Assembly: GCA_017301995.1 (NCBI GenBank)
Contig: JAFLEH010000027.1
Location: 46,193 to 110,192, forward strand
Length of the DNA stretch: 64,000 bases
Source: Verrucomicrobiota bacterium
GTDB lineage: Bacteria > Verrucomicrobiota > Verrucomicrobiia > Verrucomicrobiales > Akkermansiaceae
Direction: 5' to 3'
Each line of letters opens with the position of its first letter. Position 1 is the first letter of the stretch. The position numbers and the translations under genes are program-made. The notes under the pieces were generated by a model. That model was given only the letters and a program-made list of their open reading frames with translations. It searched no databases and was not told the origin of the DNA. This document shows positions 56,785 to 63,081 of this stretch, piece by piece.

Positions 56785-58742
56785 ACATGCACCAGCTCGA
56801 CTGGATCGTCGTCGCCGCCGTGATGGCGGTCTTCATCACCATGGCCGCGCTCGCCAACCGCCTGACCAAGAGCGTGTCCGACTACCTCGTGGCCGGCCGC
56901 TGCGCGGGCCGCTACATGCTCACCGTGGCCTCGGGCATGGAGTGGATCGGCGCCATCAACATCGTGGCGATGTTCGAGATGTATTTCTCCAGCGGGTTCC
57001 CGCCGATGTGGTGGGTGATGTTCACCACGCCGTTCGCCGTATATATGTGTGTTTCCGGCTGGGCCATCTACCGCTACCGCGAGACGCGCTCGATGACGAT
57101 CGCCCAGTTCCTGGAAACCCGCTACAACCGCAAGGTCCGGCTCACCGCCGGCATCCTGTCGTGGGTGGCCGGCATGTTCAACTTCGGCTTCTTCCCGCTC
57201 ATCAGCGCCAGGCTGTTCATGTCGGTGATCGGACTGCCGGAACACTTCGTCCTCGCCGGCTGCCAGTGCTCCACCTTCATCACGCTTGCCGCCGTGATGG
57301 TCGCGGTGCCGCTGGGCTTCATCCTCATGGGCGGCCACACCAGCGTGATGGTCTCCAATTTCATGCAGGGGATGTTCACCAACATCGCCGCGGTGGTGAT
57401 CGTCGCGGTGCTGTTCTTCACCGTGTTCGACTGGCAGACGATCTCCCACGGGCTCATCGCCGTCGGCAAACCCGGTGCCTCGCTGCTGGATCCGATCCAT
57501 TCCTCCAACACCAAGGATTTCAACGCCTGGTATTTCCTCATCGGCATCGTCGGCGCGTGGTATGGCGCGATGAGCAACGTGCCCTCGCAGGCGTTCCTCG
57601 GCTCCGGCAAGACCGCGCACGAGCAGCGGATGGGCTATTTGTTAGGCCAGATCAACTGGCAGGGGCTGCTGGTGTTCTTCATGATGATCGCGATGTGCGC
57701 GTTCAGCATCATGCACGCGCCGCAGCACGCGGAAACGGCGGCGAAGGTGAACGCCTCGCTGGCCTCGGTGCCACCGGAAATGCAGGGCAAGGTGCTGGTG
57801 TCCTCGACCCTTCCGCACATGCTGCCCGCCGGGTTGGTGGGGCTGTTCTGCGCGATCATGCTGGCGGCGCTCATTTCCAGCCACAACGGCTTCATGCACG
57901 CCTGGGGCGGCGTGCTGCTGCAGGACATCATCCTGCCCATCCGCGGCGGCAAGGCGCTCGGCACCCGCGCGCACATGTGGGCGCTGCGCGCCAGCATCGT
58001 CGCGGTCGGACTGGTGGCCTTCGTCCTGAGCATCAGCTACCGGCCGGAGCAGAGCATCCTGATGGTGTTCGCCGCGGTCAACAGCATCTGGCTCGGCCCG
58101 GCGGGCGCGGTCATGCTCGGCGGCCTGTATTGGAAGAATGGCACCTCCAGGGCGGCCATCGCCACCCTGCTCGCCGGTTCGCTCGTGGGGCTGGTGTTCT
58201 TCGCGCTCCAACAGGTCTGGCCCGTTTGGTATGACAAGGCGGATTTTCCCCTCAACGGCCAGTATTGTTTCCTGATCAACATCATCTTCAGCACCTTGCT
58301 CTATGTGGGGCTCTCGCTGTTCAGCCCGGAACCGGACCACAACATGGATCGGCTCCTGCACCGCGGCGCCTACGCCGTGCCCGGCGAGGAACTGCCCGAA
58401 CTGCGGCCCACCAAACGCTGGCAGACGATCTTCGGCATCACCCCCATGTTCAACGGCCGCGACCGCCTCACCGCCTACCTCATCGTCGGCTGGTTCCTCG
58501 TCTGGCTCGGCGTGTTCGCCGGTGGCATGATCTACGGCACCATCGTCGGCCCCAGCGAAATGGCATGGGCCGGATTCTGGCAGGTCTATCTGTATGTCGG
58601 CTTCGGCCTGCTGGTTTGCACCACCCTTTGGCTCGGAATCGGCGGCGTCCGCGACATGATCCATCTGTTCCGCAGCATGAAAGGCACGGACCGTGATTTT
58701 GGCGATACCGGCGACATCGGTGGATCGTCCGATCACCGCTGA
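56781..58742 (+). CDS. Sodium:solute symporter (SSS family)
   Basis: This 653-residue inner-membrane transporter closes the operon. About 14 hydrophobic segments run through the chain, beginning MNMHQLDWIVVAAVMAVFIT. Family marks include KSVSDYLVAGRCAGRYMLTV, ASGMEWIGAINIVAMFEMYF, TRSMTIAQFLETRYNRKVRL and GLFCAIMLAALISSHNGFMH. It is longer at the C-terminus than typical SSS proteins (about 500-550 residues), with two extra helices after a soluble loop at about 545-580. The substrate is not evident from the sequence. Co-translation with the second GH38 gene (4-base overlap) suggests import of a sugar or oligosaccharide for the upstream enzymes. Confidence 0.92.
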   Translation: MNMHQLDWIVVAAVMAVFITMAALANRLTKSVSDYLVAGRCAGRYMLTVASGMEWIGAINIVAMFEMYFSSGFPPMWWVMFTTPFAVYMCVSGWAIYRYRETRSMTIAQFLETRYNRKVRLTAGILSWVAGMFNFGFFPLISARLFMSVIGLPEHFVLAGCQCSTFITLAAVMVAVPLGFILMGGHTSVMVSNFMQGMFTNIAAVVIVAVLFFTVFDWQTISHGLIAVGKPGASLLDPIHSSNTKDFNAWYFLIGIVGAWYGAMSNVPSQAFLGSGKTAHEQRMGYLLGQINWQGLLVFFMMIAMCAFSIMHAPQHAETAAKVNASLASVPPEMQGKVLVSSTLPHMLPAGLVGLFCAIMLAALISSHNGFMHAWGGVLLQDIILPIRGGKALGTRAHMWALRASIVAVGLVAFVLSISYRPEQSILMVFAAVNSIWLGPAGAVMLGGLYWKNGTSRAAIATLLAGSLVGLVFFALQQVWPVWYDKADFPLNGQYCFLINIIFSTLLYVGLSLFSPEPDHNMDRLLHRGAYAVPGEELPELRPTKRWQTIFGITPMFNGRDRLTAYLIVGWFLVWLGVFAGGMIYGTIVGPSEMAWAGFWQVYLYVGFGLLVCTTLWLGIGGVRDMIHLFRSMKGTDRDFGDTGDIGGSSDHR

Positions 58743-59090
58743 CCTATCAAACCCGCGGCCTTTGCGCTCATCGGCGCCAGCGGCGGCACGGTTCCCGTCA
58801 ACCCCGCAACGGGCGCAGTCAATCCGGATGTTGAGGATCGCAGCGGTAGGGTCCTTTTTCCGGGGGCCAAGGCCCGCACGTTCAGCGTGCTGAGTCATCT
58901 TTCCGCGATGATCTTCGCCCAACTCTCCCACGCCATAGGGCCTAACGACGGTTATGACTGGTTGCGGCTCAAGTCGGGAGTGCTGGCACTCTTTGGCGTC
59001 ACGCCACCATCCAAAAACGGCCTCTCCAACGCCACCCGTGATGACACCTATGAATCCGCCGTAGCAAATCCCTATGAGGCGTGTTGTGGA
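58743..59090 (+). pseudogene. IS4-type transposase N-terminal remnant
   Basis: The sequence after the symporter stop translates without interruption to VEDRSGRVLFPGAKARTFS, then VLSHLSAMIFAQLSHAIG and LRLKSGVLALFGVTPPSKNG. This pattern (surface-exposed start, AQLxHA, TPPxxNxLSxA) is that of the N-terminus of IS4-family transposases with a DUF4372-like domain, common in Verrucomicrobiota. The match begins at about 58810 and breaks off after about 95 residues. There is no DDE catalytic core, start codon context or visible terminal inverted repeat. It is a dead fragment marking an old insertion between the glycan operon and the DUF3150 cassette. The remaining bases to 59183 hold only the heptamer leader of the next gene. 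Confidence 0.6.
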
Positions 59091-59156
59091 CCCCGCTTCC
59101 GCAATCCCGCCCCAATCCGTGTCATAAGAATCTGATGGAGCGCGTTGTTCCGTCAG

Positions 59157-59170
59157 ACATCCAACATCCA
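59157..59170 (+). repeat. Tandem heptamers before DUF3150 gene
   Basis: Two perfect ACATCCA heptamers are followed by ATCCCCC, and the start codon lies at 59184. They belong to the series of 7-base repeats in the leaders of this cassette. Confidence 0.6.
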
Positions 59171-59183
59171 ATCCCCCAACCCC

Positions 59184-60206
59184 ATGAATCCCACCCCCAC
59201 CCAACAACTCCCGCTGCTGGAGGCCGTGTGCCGCCGCGGCGTGCTCGTCGCCACCTCCGTGCGCTACTGGCGCGGATGCAAGCGGCTCAGCCCGGAGGAC
59301 CTCGGCCTTGATCCGGCCCATGTCTCCGAACGGCTCATCCAGCTCGGCCACAAGCGGCTCATCCCGCGCGACGCCCTCCAGGCGTTCGCCCTCATCGAGT
59401 CGCGCGTGCAGTCCACCGTGGAAAGCGCCAGCTTTCCGTTCCTCGGCGGCATCGGCCGCTTCGTGCCCAACCCCCGGCTGGGCGAACTGAAGGAGAAGCT
59501 CGACAGACTCCATGAGGAGTTCCGCAGCGCCACGCTCGACTTCGTCGCCGGCTACGGTCCGCTTCGTGAGAACGCGATGGCCGAATGGCGCGAGGCCGCC
59601 CGCCACCTCAACGGCAGCGCCGAACGCCTGATCCTGACCATCGAGCAGTCGTTCCCGCCCGCCGGGGAGATCGCCCGGCGGTTCGCCTTCGAGACCCGGC
59701 TGTTCCAGATCGCGGCGCCGGAAAGTTTCCAACTGGAAGCCGCGGAAACCCTGGCCCAAAGCGAGGCCGCGGACGACCGACGCCGCATCGCGGAGGACGC
59801 CACCCGCCGCCTGCAAAGCGACCTGGACGGCTTCATCCGCGAAAGCGTCACCTCCCTGCGCGAGGAAACCGCCCGGCTGGCCGGCGAGGTGCTCGCCACC
59901 ATCAGCGGTTCGGAAAACGGCGTCCACCAGCGCACGCTCAACCGGCTCTCGGCGTTCATCGACTCGTTCCGCTCGCTCAATTTCGCGGGCGACCAGCAGT
60001 TGGAGAACACGCTAGAGAAGTTCCGCCGCGACCTGCTCACCCGCAGCGCGGAGGACTACCGCACCGAACCCGGCGCGGCGGCCACCCTCACCGAGGGCCT
60101 CAACCGCCTGCGCGAAACCGCGGTGCAGCTCGCCCGCGGCGACGCGCGCGACATCGTCTCGCGTTTCGGCCAACTCGGCGGACGCAGGCTCGCGGCCGTC
60201 GGGTGA
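59184..60206 (+). CDS. DUF3150-like protein
   Basis: This is a 340-residue soluble, largely alpha-helical protein without signal peptide or membrane segment. The start at 59184 (MNPTPTQQLPLLEAVCRRGV) follows directly after the heptamer leader; the frame opens 13 codons earlier. The opening GVLVATSVRYWRGCKRLSPE and the FPFLGGIGRFVPNPRLGELK segment fit DUF3150, a family found in phages, plasmids and bacterial chromosomes, often beside AAA+ ATPases. A long heptad-like helical region (about 170-270, DDRRRIAEDATRRLQSDL) suggests oligomerisation. It is the first gene of the cassette with DUF1257, DUF2997 and a Ycf46-like ATPase. No reaction is known. Confidence 0.72.
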   Translation: MNPTPTQQLPLLEAVCRRGVLVATSVRYWRGCKRLSPEDLGLDPAHVSERLIQLGHKRLIPRDALQAFALIESRVQSTVESASFPFLGGIGRFVPNPRLGELKEKLDRLHEEFRSATLDFVAGYGPLRENAMAEWREAARHLNGSAERLILTIEQSFPPAGEIARRFAFETRLFQIAAPESFQLEAAETLAQSEAADDRRRIAEDATRRLQSDLDGFIRESVTSLREETARLAGEVLATISGSENGVHQRTLNRLSAFIDSFRSLNFAGDQQLENTLEKFRRDLLTRSAEDYRTEPGAAATLTEGLNRLRETAVQLARGDARDIVSRFGQLGGRRLAAVG

Positions 60207-60231
60207 AACCCGCATGACCCTGATAGAAACC

Positions 60232-60269
60232 GCCTCCCCGCGCCGGGCTTGCCCGGAAGGCGGGGAGGC
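60232..60269 (+). terminator. Nested hairpin between DUF3150 and peptidase genes
   Basis: GCCTCCCCG (60232-60240) pairs with CGGGGAGGC (60261-60269), and inside it CCGGGC (60243-60248) pairs with GCCCGG (60251-60256). No T tract follows, so it may be an attenuator, a processing site or a repeat element rather than a terminator. Confidence 0.4.
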
Positions 60270-60286
60270 TCCAACATCGCTCCGTC

Positions 60287-60841
60287 ATGCCACACACCCG
60301 CGCCGCGCGCCGCCAATGGCGCAACCACATCATCTCCCCCGGCGATGTGGACCGGGCCAACCGCGCCGTGGTCCGCGAAATGGAATCGCTCGGCCTGTGG
60401 AGCCTCCGCCTGGAAACGGTGGAGGTTTTCTGGGTTCCCGCCTCGGTCGTCTGCTACGGCTGGTATCAGGGCTCAATCAGCATCCCCGGCATCGCCGGAG
60501 TCCGGTTGCTGGAGTTCATCCGCGGCCGCCACACCAGCCTGCGCGACGTGCTGCGCCACGAATGGGCGCACGCGGTCGCCGACCATCGGCCCGCCGCCAT
60601 CGGGACGAAACGATTCATCACCGCTTTCGGCGGTTCCTACGACGGGGAGGAGCAAGTGTCTCTCCACGATCCCGATCTCCATCTGACCCGCTACGCCGCC
60701 AGCAGCCCGTGCGAGGACTTCGCGGAGGTGTTCCACTTCTATCTGAAGCACAAGGGCCGCCTGCCGCTCCGCCTGCGGAACAAACCGGCCATCGTCCGAA
60801 AGTGGGAATTCGTCGCCGGTCTGGCGCGGAGGAGAAATTGA
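60287..60841 (+). CDS. Small gluzincin-like zinc metallopeptidase
   Basis: This 184-residue cytoplasmic protein has an HExxH zinc site at 91-95 (LRHEWAHAVADH). A second helix, SSPCEDFAEVFHFYL, follows with E143, D144 and E147, one of which would be the third zinc ligand in a gluzincin arrangement. The spacing and the EDFAE helix resemble small putative zinc-binding metallopeptidases found beside AAA+ ATPases. An upstream segment WYQGSISIPGI may form the edge strand that binds substrate. There is no signal peptide. It lies between DUF3150 and the rest of the cassette, 81 bases after the former. It probably cuts or binds a protein client of the ATPase (inference). Confidence 0.78.
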   Translation: MPHTRAARRQWRNHIISPGDVDRANRAVVREMESLGLWSLRLETVEVFWVPASVVCYGWYQGSISIPGIAGVRLLEFIRGRHTSLRDVLRHEWAHAVADHRPAAIGTKRFITAFGGSYDGEEQVSLHDPDLHLTRYAASSPCEDFAEVFHFYLKHKGRLPLRLRNKPAIVRKWEFVAGLARRRN

Positions 60842-60850
60842 AACGGCGTG

Positions 60851-60873
60851 CCCCGTCGGCGGAACCGGCGGGG
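60851..60873. terminator. Hairpin between converging peptidase and toxin genes
   Basis: CCCCGTCGG (60851-60859) and CCGGCGGGG (60865-60873) form a 9-bp stem with one G-U pair and a 5-base loop. It lies in the 45 bases between two converging stop codons, so it may act on transcripts from both sides. No clear T tract is present. Confidence 0.45.
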
Positions 60874-60886
60874 TTGGGGACGCGCG

Positions 60887-61381
60887 TCAGGCCTCGCCCG
60901 CCGCTTCCAGAAAGGACCTTTTCACTTTGGAGGAAATGTAAAATCCGGCGTCCTTTTCCAACCGGTCCATTTCGGCTCCGATTGAGGCAATCCGTCCGGC
61001 ACGAACCTCCCTGAGCAACAGTCCCAGGGTTCCGGTCACGTTTATCCCCAGCTTTCTCGCCATCGCGCGCCCGGCTGTTTCATCCATGACCAGAATGTCC
61101 GCCCGCGTCTGCCTTGCCAACGCGATCGCCTCCGCCTCGCCGGGATCGAGGGAGGTTGCCAAGACTTCCGCGAGATCCCTGTCGGCCATGGGTTCCACCG
61201 CGAGCCAACCCAGTCCGATGGCTTCATCCACCGCCATCCGCCCGGCGCCATGTCCCAGTCTTCCGAGTTCCCTGCGAACCGCCTCCGGAATGCGGAGGAT
61301 TCCGAACTGCCCGCGCAGCACGCCAAGCCGCCCGATGACGGCCAGGTTGCTCACGGGCGAAGTGTTACTGACCGCAACCAT
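60887..61381 (-). CDS. DUF3368 PIN-domain toxin
   Basis: This is a 164-residue protein of the DUF3368 branch of PIN-domain RNases. The start at 61381 (MVAVSNTSPVSNLAVIGRLG) puts the first PIN strand at the N-terminus; the frame is open about 50 codons further up, through the antitoxin. The later acidic residues are visible in LDPGEAEAIALARQTRADIL and VMDETAGRAMARKLG. The first strand carries Asn (VSNTSP) where many PIN proteins have Asp, a variant I recall as common in DUF3368. It overlaps the antitoxin gene by 17 bases, so translation is coupled. It probably cleaves RNA when released from its antitoxin. It stands on the strand opposite to the surrounding cassette. Confidence 0.85.
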   Translation of the reverse strand: MVAVSNTSPVSNLAVIGRLGVLRGQFGILRIPEAVRRELGRLGHGAGRMAVDEAIGLGWLAVEPMADRDLAEVLATSLDPGEAEAIALARQTRADILVMDETAGRAMARKLGINVTGTLGLLLREVRAGRIASIGAEMDRLEKDAGFYISSKVKRSFLEAAGEA

Positions 61382-61634
61382 AAGCCAGATCCTCTGCCAG
61401 ATCCTCTTCCGCACAATGGCGGGCGATTCCCCGCGCGGCCAACTCGTGCCCGAACCGGAATTGCCCCACATCCGCCAGTTCGGCCGCTTTGCCGAACGTG
61501 AGAATGCTCCTCTCGTAGAGCGCGCAGGCAAGTTCGAGCAACAGGCGTGACCGCCGCTCCGCTTCGGGAAGGCGCATCGCCCGCTGGATGGAATCCGGCA
61601 CTTCCAAGGTCAGTCGCACGCCGCAAAATCGCAT
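61365..61634 (-). CDS. UPF0175-family antitoxin
   Basis: This is an 89-residue protein starting at 61634 (MRFCGVRLTLEVPDSIQRAM). UPF0175 features are a short N-terminal beta strand (VRLTLEVPDS), a helix LLLELACALYERSILTFGKA and the helix-turn-helix-like AAELADVGQFRFGHELAARGIA. Such proteins bind DNA and pair with DUF3368 toxins; the toxin gene follows with a 17-base overlap. It should repress its own promoter, which must lie within 61635-61750. Confidence 0.85.
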   Translation of the reverse strand: MRFCGVRLTLEVPDSIQRAMRLPEAERRSRLLLELACALYERSILTFGKAAELADVGQFRFGHELAARGIARHCAEEDLAEDLAYGCGQ

Positions 61635-61880
61635 GAATGCCTCCGCAGCGCAAGTCCCGGATTCCATCCTTCCCACCCTTTCCCGGACGTCTCCGCGACC
61701 GGTCTTCCCGCACAGTCATCAAACCATCACCCGCCACGCCGTCATTCTCCCGTTTAGCCTGGTTTTCCCCAACCATTCCTCCCGCTGAAATCCCCATCAC
61801 TCCACCAACTCCATCCACTCCCGAAAGCACTTCACCCGCTCCAACACAATCCCCCCCGGCCGGACCCGTTCCGGCAACCC

Positions 61881-61922
61881 GCGCGAAGGGCGGCCCTCCA
61901 ACAAAGGGGCCGCCCTTCGCGC
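61881..61922. terminator. 16-bp perfect inverted repeat
   Basis: GCGCGAAGGGCGGCCC (61881-61896) and GGGCCGCCCTTCGCGC (61907-61922) form a perfect 16-bp stem with a 10-base loop. There is no T tract. It may be a terminator remnant or a dispersed palindromic repeat. Confidence 0.5.
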
Positions 61923-61927
61923 ATCCG

Positions 61928-61983
61928 CCAACTTCCATCTACCAACTTCCATCCACCAATAACAAATAACAAATAACAAATAA
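61928..61983 (+). repeat. Eight in-phase heptamers before DUF1257 gene
   Basis: The stretch divides exactly into CCAACTT, CCATCTA, CCAACTT, CCATCCA, CCAATAA and three CAAATAA units. The start codon follows at 61997. The 14-base period of the first four units is also conserved. Confidence 0.8.
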
Positions 61984-61996
61984 CTTACCACCACCC

Positions 61997-62386
61997 ATGT
62001 CCCACTTCACCACCATCCACACCCAGGTCCGCGATCTGGACGCCCTGGCCGACGCCTGCGCCGAACTCGGCGTCAGCCTCGTGCCGGACACCGTCTGCCG
62101 CGGATACGCCGGGCTCACCCGCATGGCCCCGCATGTCATCAAGCTCAAAGGCCCCTACGACATCGCCGTCGAGCCCTCGAAGGAAAACGACGGCACCTAC
62201 GGCCTGACCACCGACTGGTGGGACGGCCATGTCGCGAAAGAGGTCGGCCCGCACTACGGCCGCCTGCTCCAGATCTACGGTGTCCACAAGACGACGCGCG
62301 AGGCCGCCAGGCGCGGACTGCGCGTGACCCGCCGCGTGGAAGCCGACGACTCCATCCTTCTAACCCTGGAAGGAGGTGTCCTGTGA
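61997..62386 (+). CDS. DUF1257 (Ycf35-family) protein
   Basis: This 129-residue cytoplasmic protein matches DUF1257/Ycf35 over its full length: the opening MSHFTTIHTQVRDLDALADA, the middle LKGPYDIAVEPSKENDGTYG, and TDWWDGHVAKEVGPHYGRLL. In algal plastids and cyanobacteria this family is Ycf35, of unknown molecular function. It is followed without gap by DUF2997, and the Ycf46-like ATPase lies 0.7 kb further on. The stop codon TGA overlaps the GTG start of DUF2997, so the two are translationally coupled. The leader is made of heptamers and lacks a Shine-Dalgarno sequence. Confidence 0.88.
   Translation: MSHFTTIHTQVRDLDALADACAELGVSLVPDTVCRGYAGLTRMAPHVIKLKGPYDIAVEPSKENDGTYGLTTDWWDGHVAKEVGPHYGRLLQIYGVHKTTREAARRGLRVTRRVEADDSILLTLEGGVL
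62370..62377 (+). promoter_or_regulatory. Strong ribosome binding site for DUF2997
   Basis: AAGGAGGT, fully complementary to the usual 16S rRNA 3' end, lies inside the DUF1257 gene 5 bases before the GTG at 62383. It decides that start and contrasts with the absence of such sites at most genes in the window. Confidence 0.85.
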
Positions 62387-62589
62387 GCCGGCGCATTCTT
62401 GTCAGAGTATCCCCGGCCGGCGCGATCACCGTCGAGGCCGAAGGGTTCCAGGGAAACGGTTGCGAAGCCGCGACCAAGGCCATTGAGGAAGCCCTCGGCA
62501 AAGCCACCACCCGCGTCCGCAAGCCCGAATACCGCCGTCAGTCCCTGCGGGAGGAAAACCAGCAGCGGTTGGAAATCGGAGGCGAGTGA
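62383..62589 (+). CDS. DUF2997 small protein
   Basis: This 68-residue protein starts at GTG 62383, overlapping the DUF1257 stop and preceded by a perfect ribosome binding site. The sequence SRRILVRVSPAGAITVEAEG, then CEAATKAIEEALGKATTRVR, with a charged C-terminus, fits DUF2997. That family accompanies ycf35-type genes in cyanobacteria and other bacteria. The predicted fold is two beta strands and a helix. It is likely to act with DUF1257, perhaps as a small partner (inference). Confidence 0.82.
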   Translation: MSRRILVRVSPAGAITVEAEGFQGNGCEAATKAIEEALGKATTRVRKPEYRRQSLREENQQRLEIGGE

Positions 62590-62640
62590 AAAGCACGAAG
62601 CACCAAATTCCAAACCGGAACGCTCCGTGCCTGATCTCCA

Positions 62641-62661
62641 CCAATGACCAATGACCCATGA
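62641..62661 (+). repeat. Three heptamers spanning the start of the 79-residue gene
   Basis: CCAATGA, CCAATGA and CCCATGA are consecutive, and the third contains the ATG start at 62658. Upstream, 62592-62605 reads AGCACGA, AGCACCA in the same spirit. Confidence 0.65.
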
Positions 62662-62897
62662 CTCCATCCACCCTCCGCATCCAGCCGGGCGGGCGCATCG
62701 ACTGTCTCTACACCGATGCCATTGATCTGCGCTCGCTCGGCCGGCTGCATGTCCGCCGGGCCAGCGTGATCCTTTTCTGCGACCGTTCGCAGGAGTGGAA
62801 AGTCCGCTGCGCCTCCACCGGCAAACTCCTCTTCTCCCATCCCTCCCGCGACGAATGCCTGGAATGGGAAAAGCGCAACCTCGATCCCGGCCGTTAG
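62658..62897 (+). CDS. 79-residue protein of unknown function
   Basis: I do not recognise this family. The frame has the codon usage of its neighbours. The protein has a beta-rich first half (LRIQPGGRIDCLYTDAIDLR, VRRASVILFCDRSQEWKVRC) and a helical end, FSHPSRDECLEWEKRNLDPG. It has no signal peptide or membrane segment and contains three Cys. It lies between DUF2997 and the AAA+ ATPase, and its start codon is embedded in the third heptamer of its leader. Position suggests it is a component of the same cassette. Confidence 0.62.
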   Translation: MTPSTLRIQPGGRIDCLYTDAIDLRSLGRLHVRRASVILFCDRSQEWKVRCASTGKLLFSHPSRDECLEWEKRNLDPGR

Positions 62898-62908
62898 GCC
62901 GGGAGAGA

Positions 62909-62937
62909 CAAGACTTCAAGACGCAAGACCCAAGACA
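62909..62937 (+). repeat. CAAGACN heptamer array, left arm
   Basis: Four CAAGACN units (N = T, G, C, A) occur, with one extra base after the first. They are the inverted counterpart of the array at 62997-63028. A 13-base block, CAAGACGCAAGAC at 62917-62929, is perfectly complementary to 63011-63023. Confidence 0.7.
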
Positions 62938-62996
62938 GGAACACTGCCACCTCCGGCCCATCCCACGGGCCTGCGAGTGAGCCAGCCAACTCTTCC

Positions 62997-63028
62997 TCTT
63001 GTGTCTTGCGGTCTTGCGTCTTGGGTCT
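62997..63028 (+). repeat. TCTTGNG heptamer array, right arm
   Basis: Units TCTTGTG, TCTTGCG, TCTTGCG and TCTTGGG occur, with one extra base after the second. Together with 62909-62937 this forms a large potential hairpin between the 79-residue gene and the ATPase gene. Confidence 0.7.
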
Positions 63029-63033
63029 CCCCC

Positions 63034-63068
63034 CCAATAACCAATAACCAATAACAAATAACATATAA
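63034..63068 (+). repeat. Five heptamers before the AAA+ ATPase gene
   Basis: CCAATAA occurs three times, then CAAATAA and CATATAA, all in phase. After 13 more bases comes the start codon at 63082. The CAAATAA unit is the same as in the DUF1257 leader. Confidence 0.8.
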
Positions 63069-63081
63069 CTCCACCACCCCC

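Larger units (their letters stand above)
61635..61996. other. Intergenic region between antitoxin and DUF1257 gene
   Basis: This 362-base region diverges between the toxin-antitoxin pair and the DUF1257 gene. No coding frame with sense was found. It contains the antitoxin promoter area, a long perfect hairpin at 61881-61922 and eight consecutive heptamers at 61928-61983 leading to the DUF1257 start. Confidence 0.6.

Noticed and set aside
60214..61014. A 266-codon plus-strand frame over the peptidase gene
   Set aside because: It is Pro/Arg-rich and out of phase with the HExxH-containing frame at 60287-60841, and it runs into the toxin gene.
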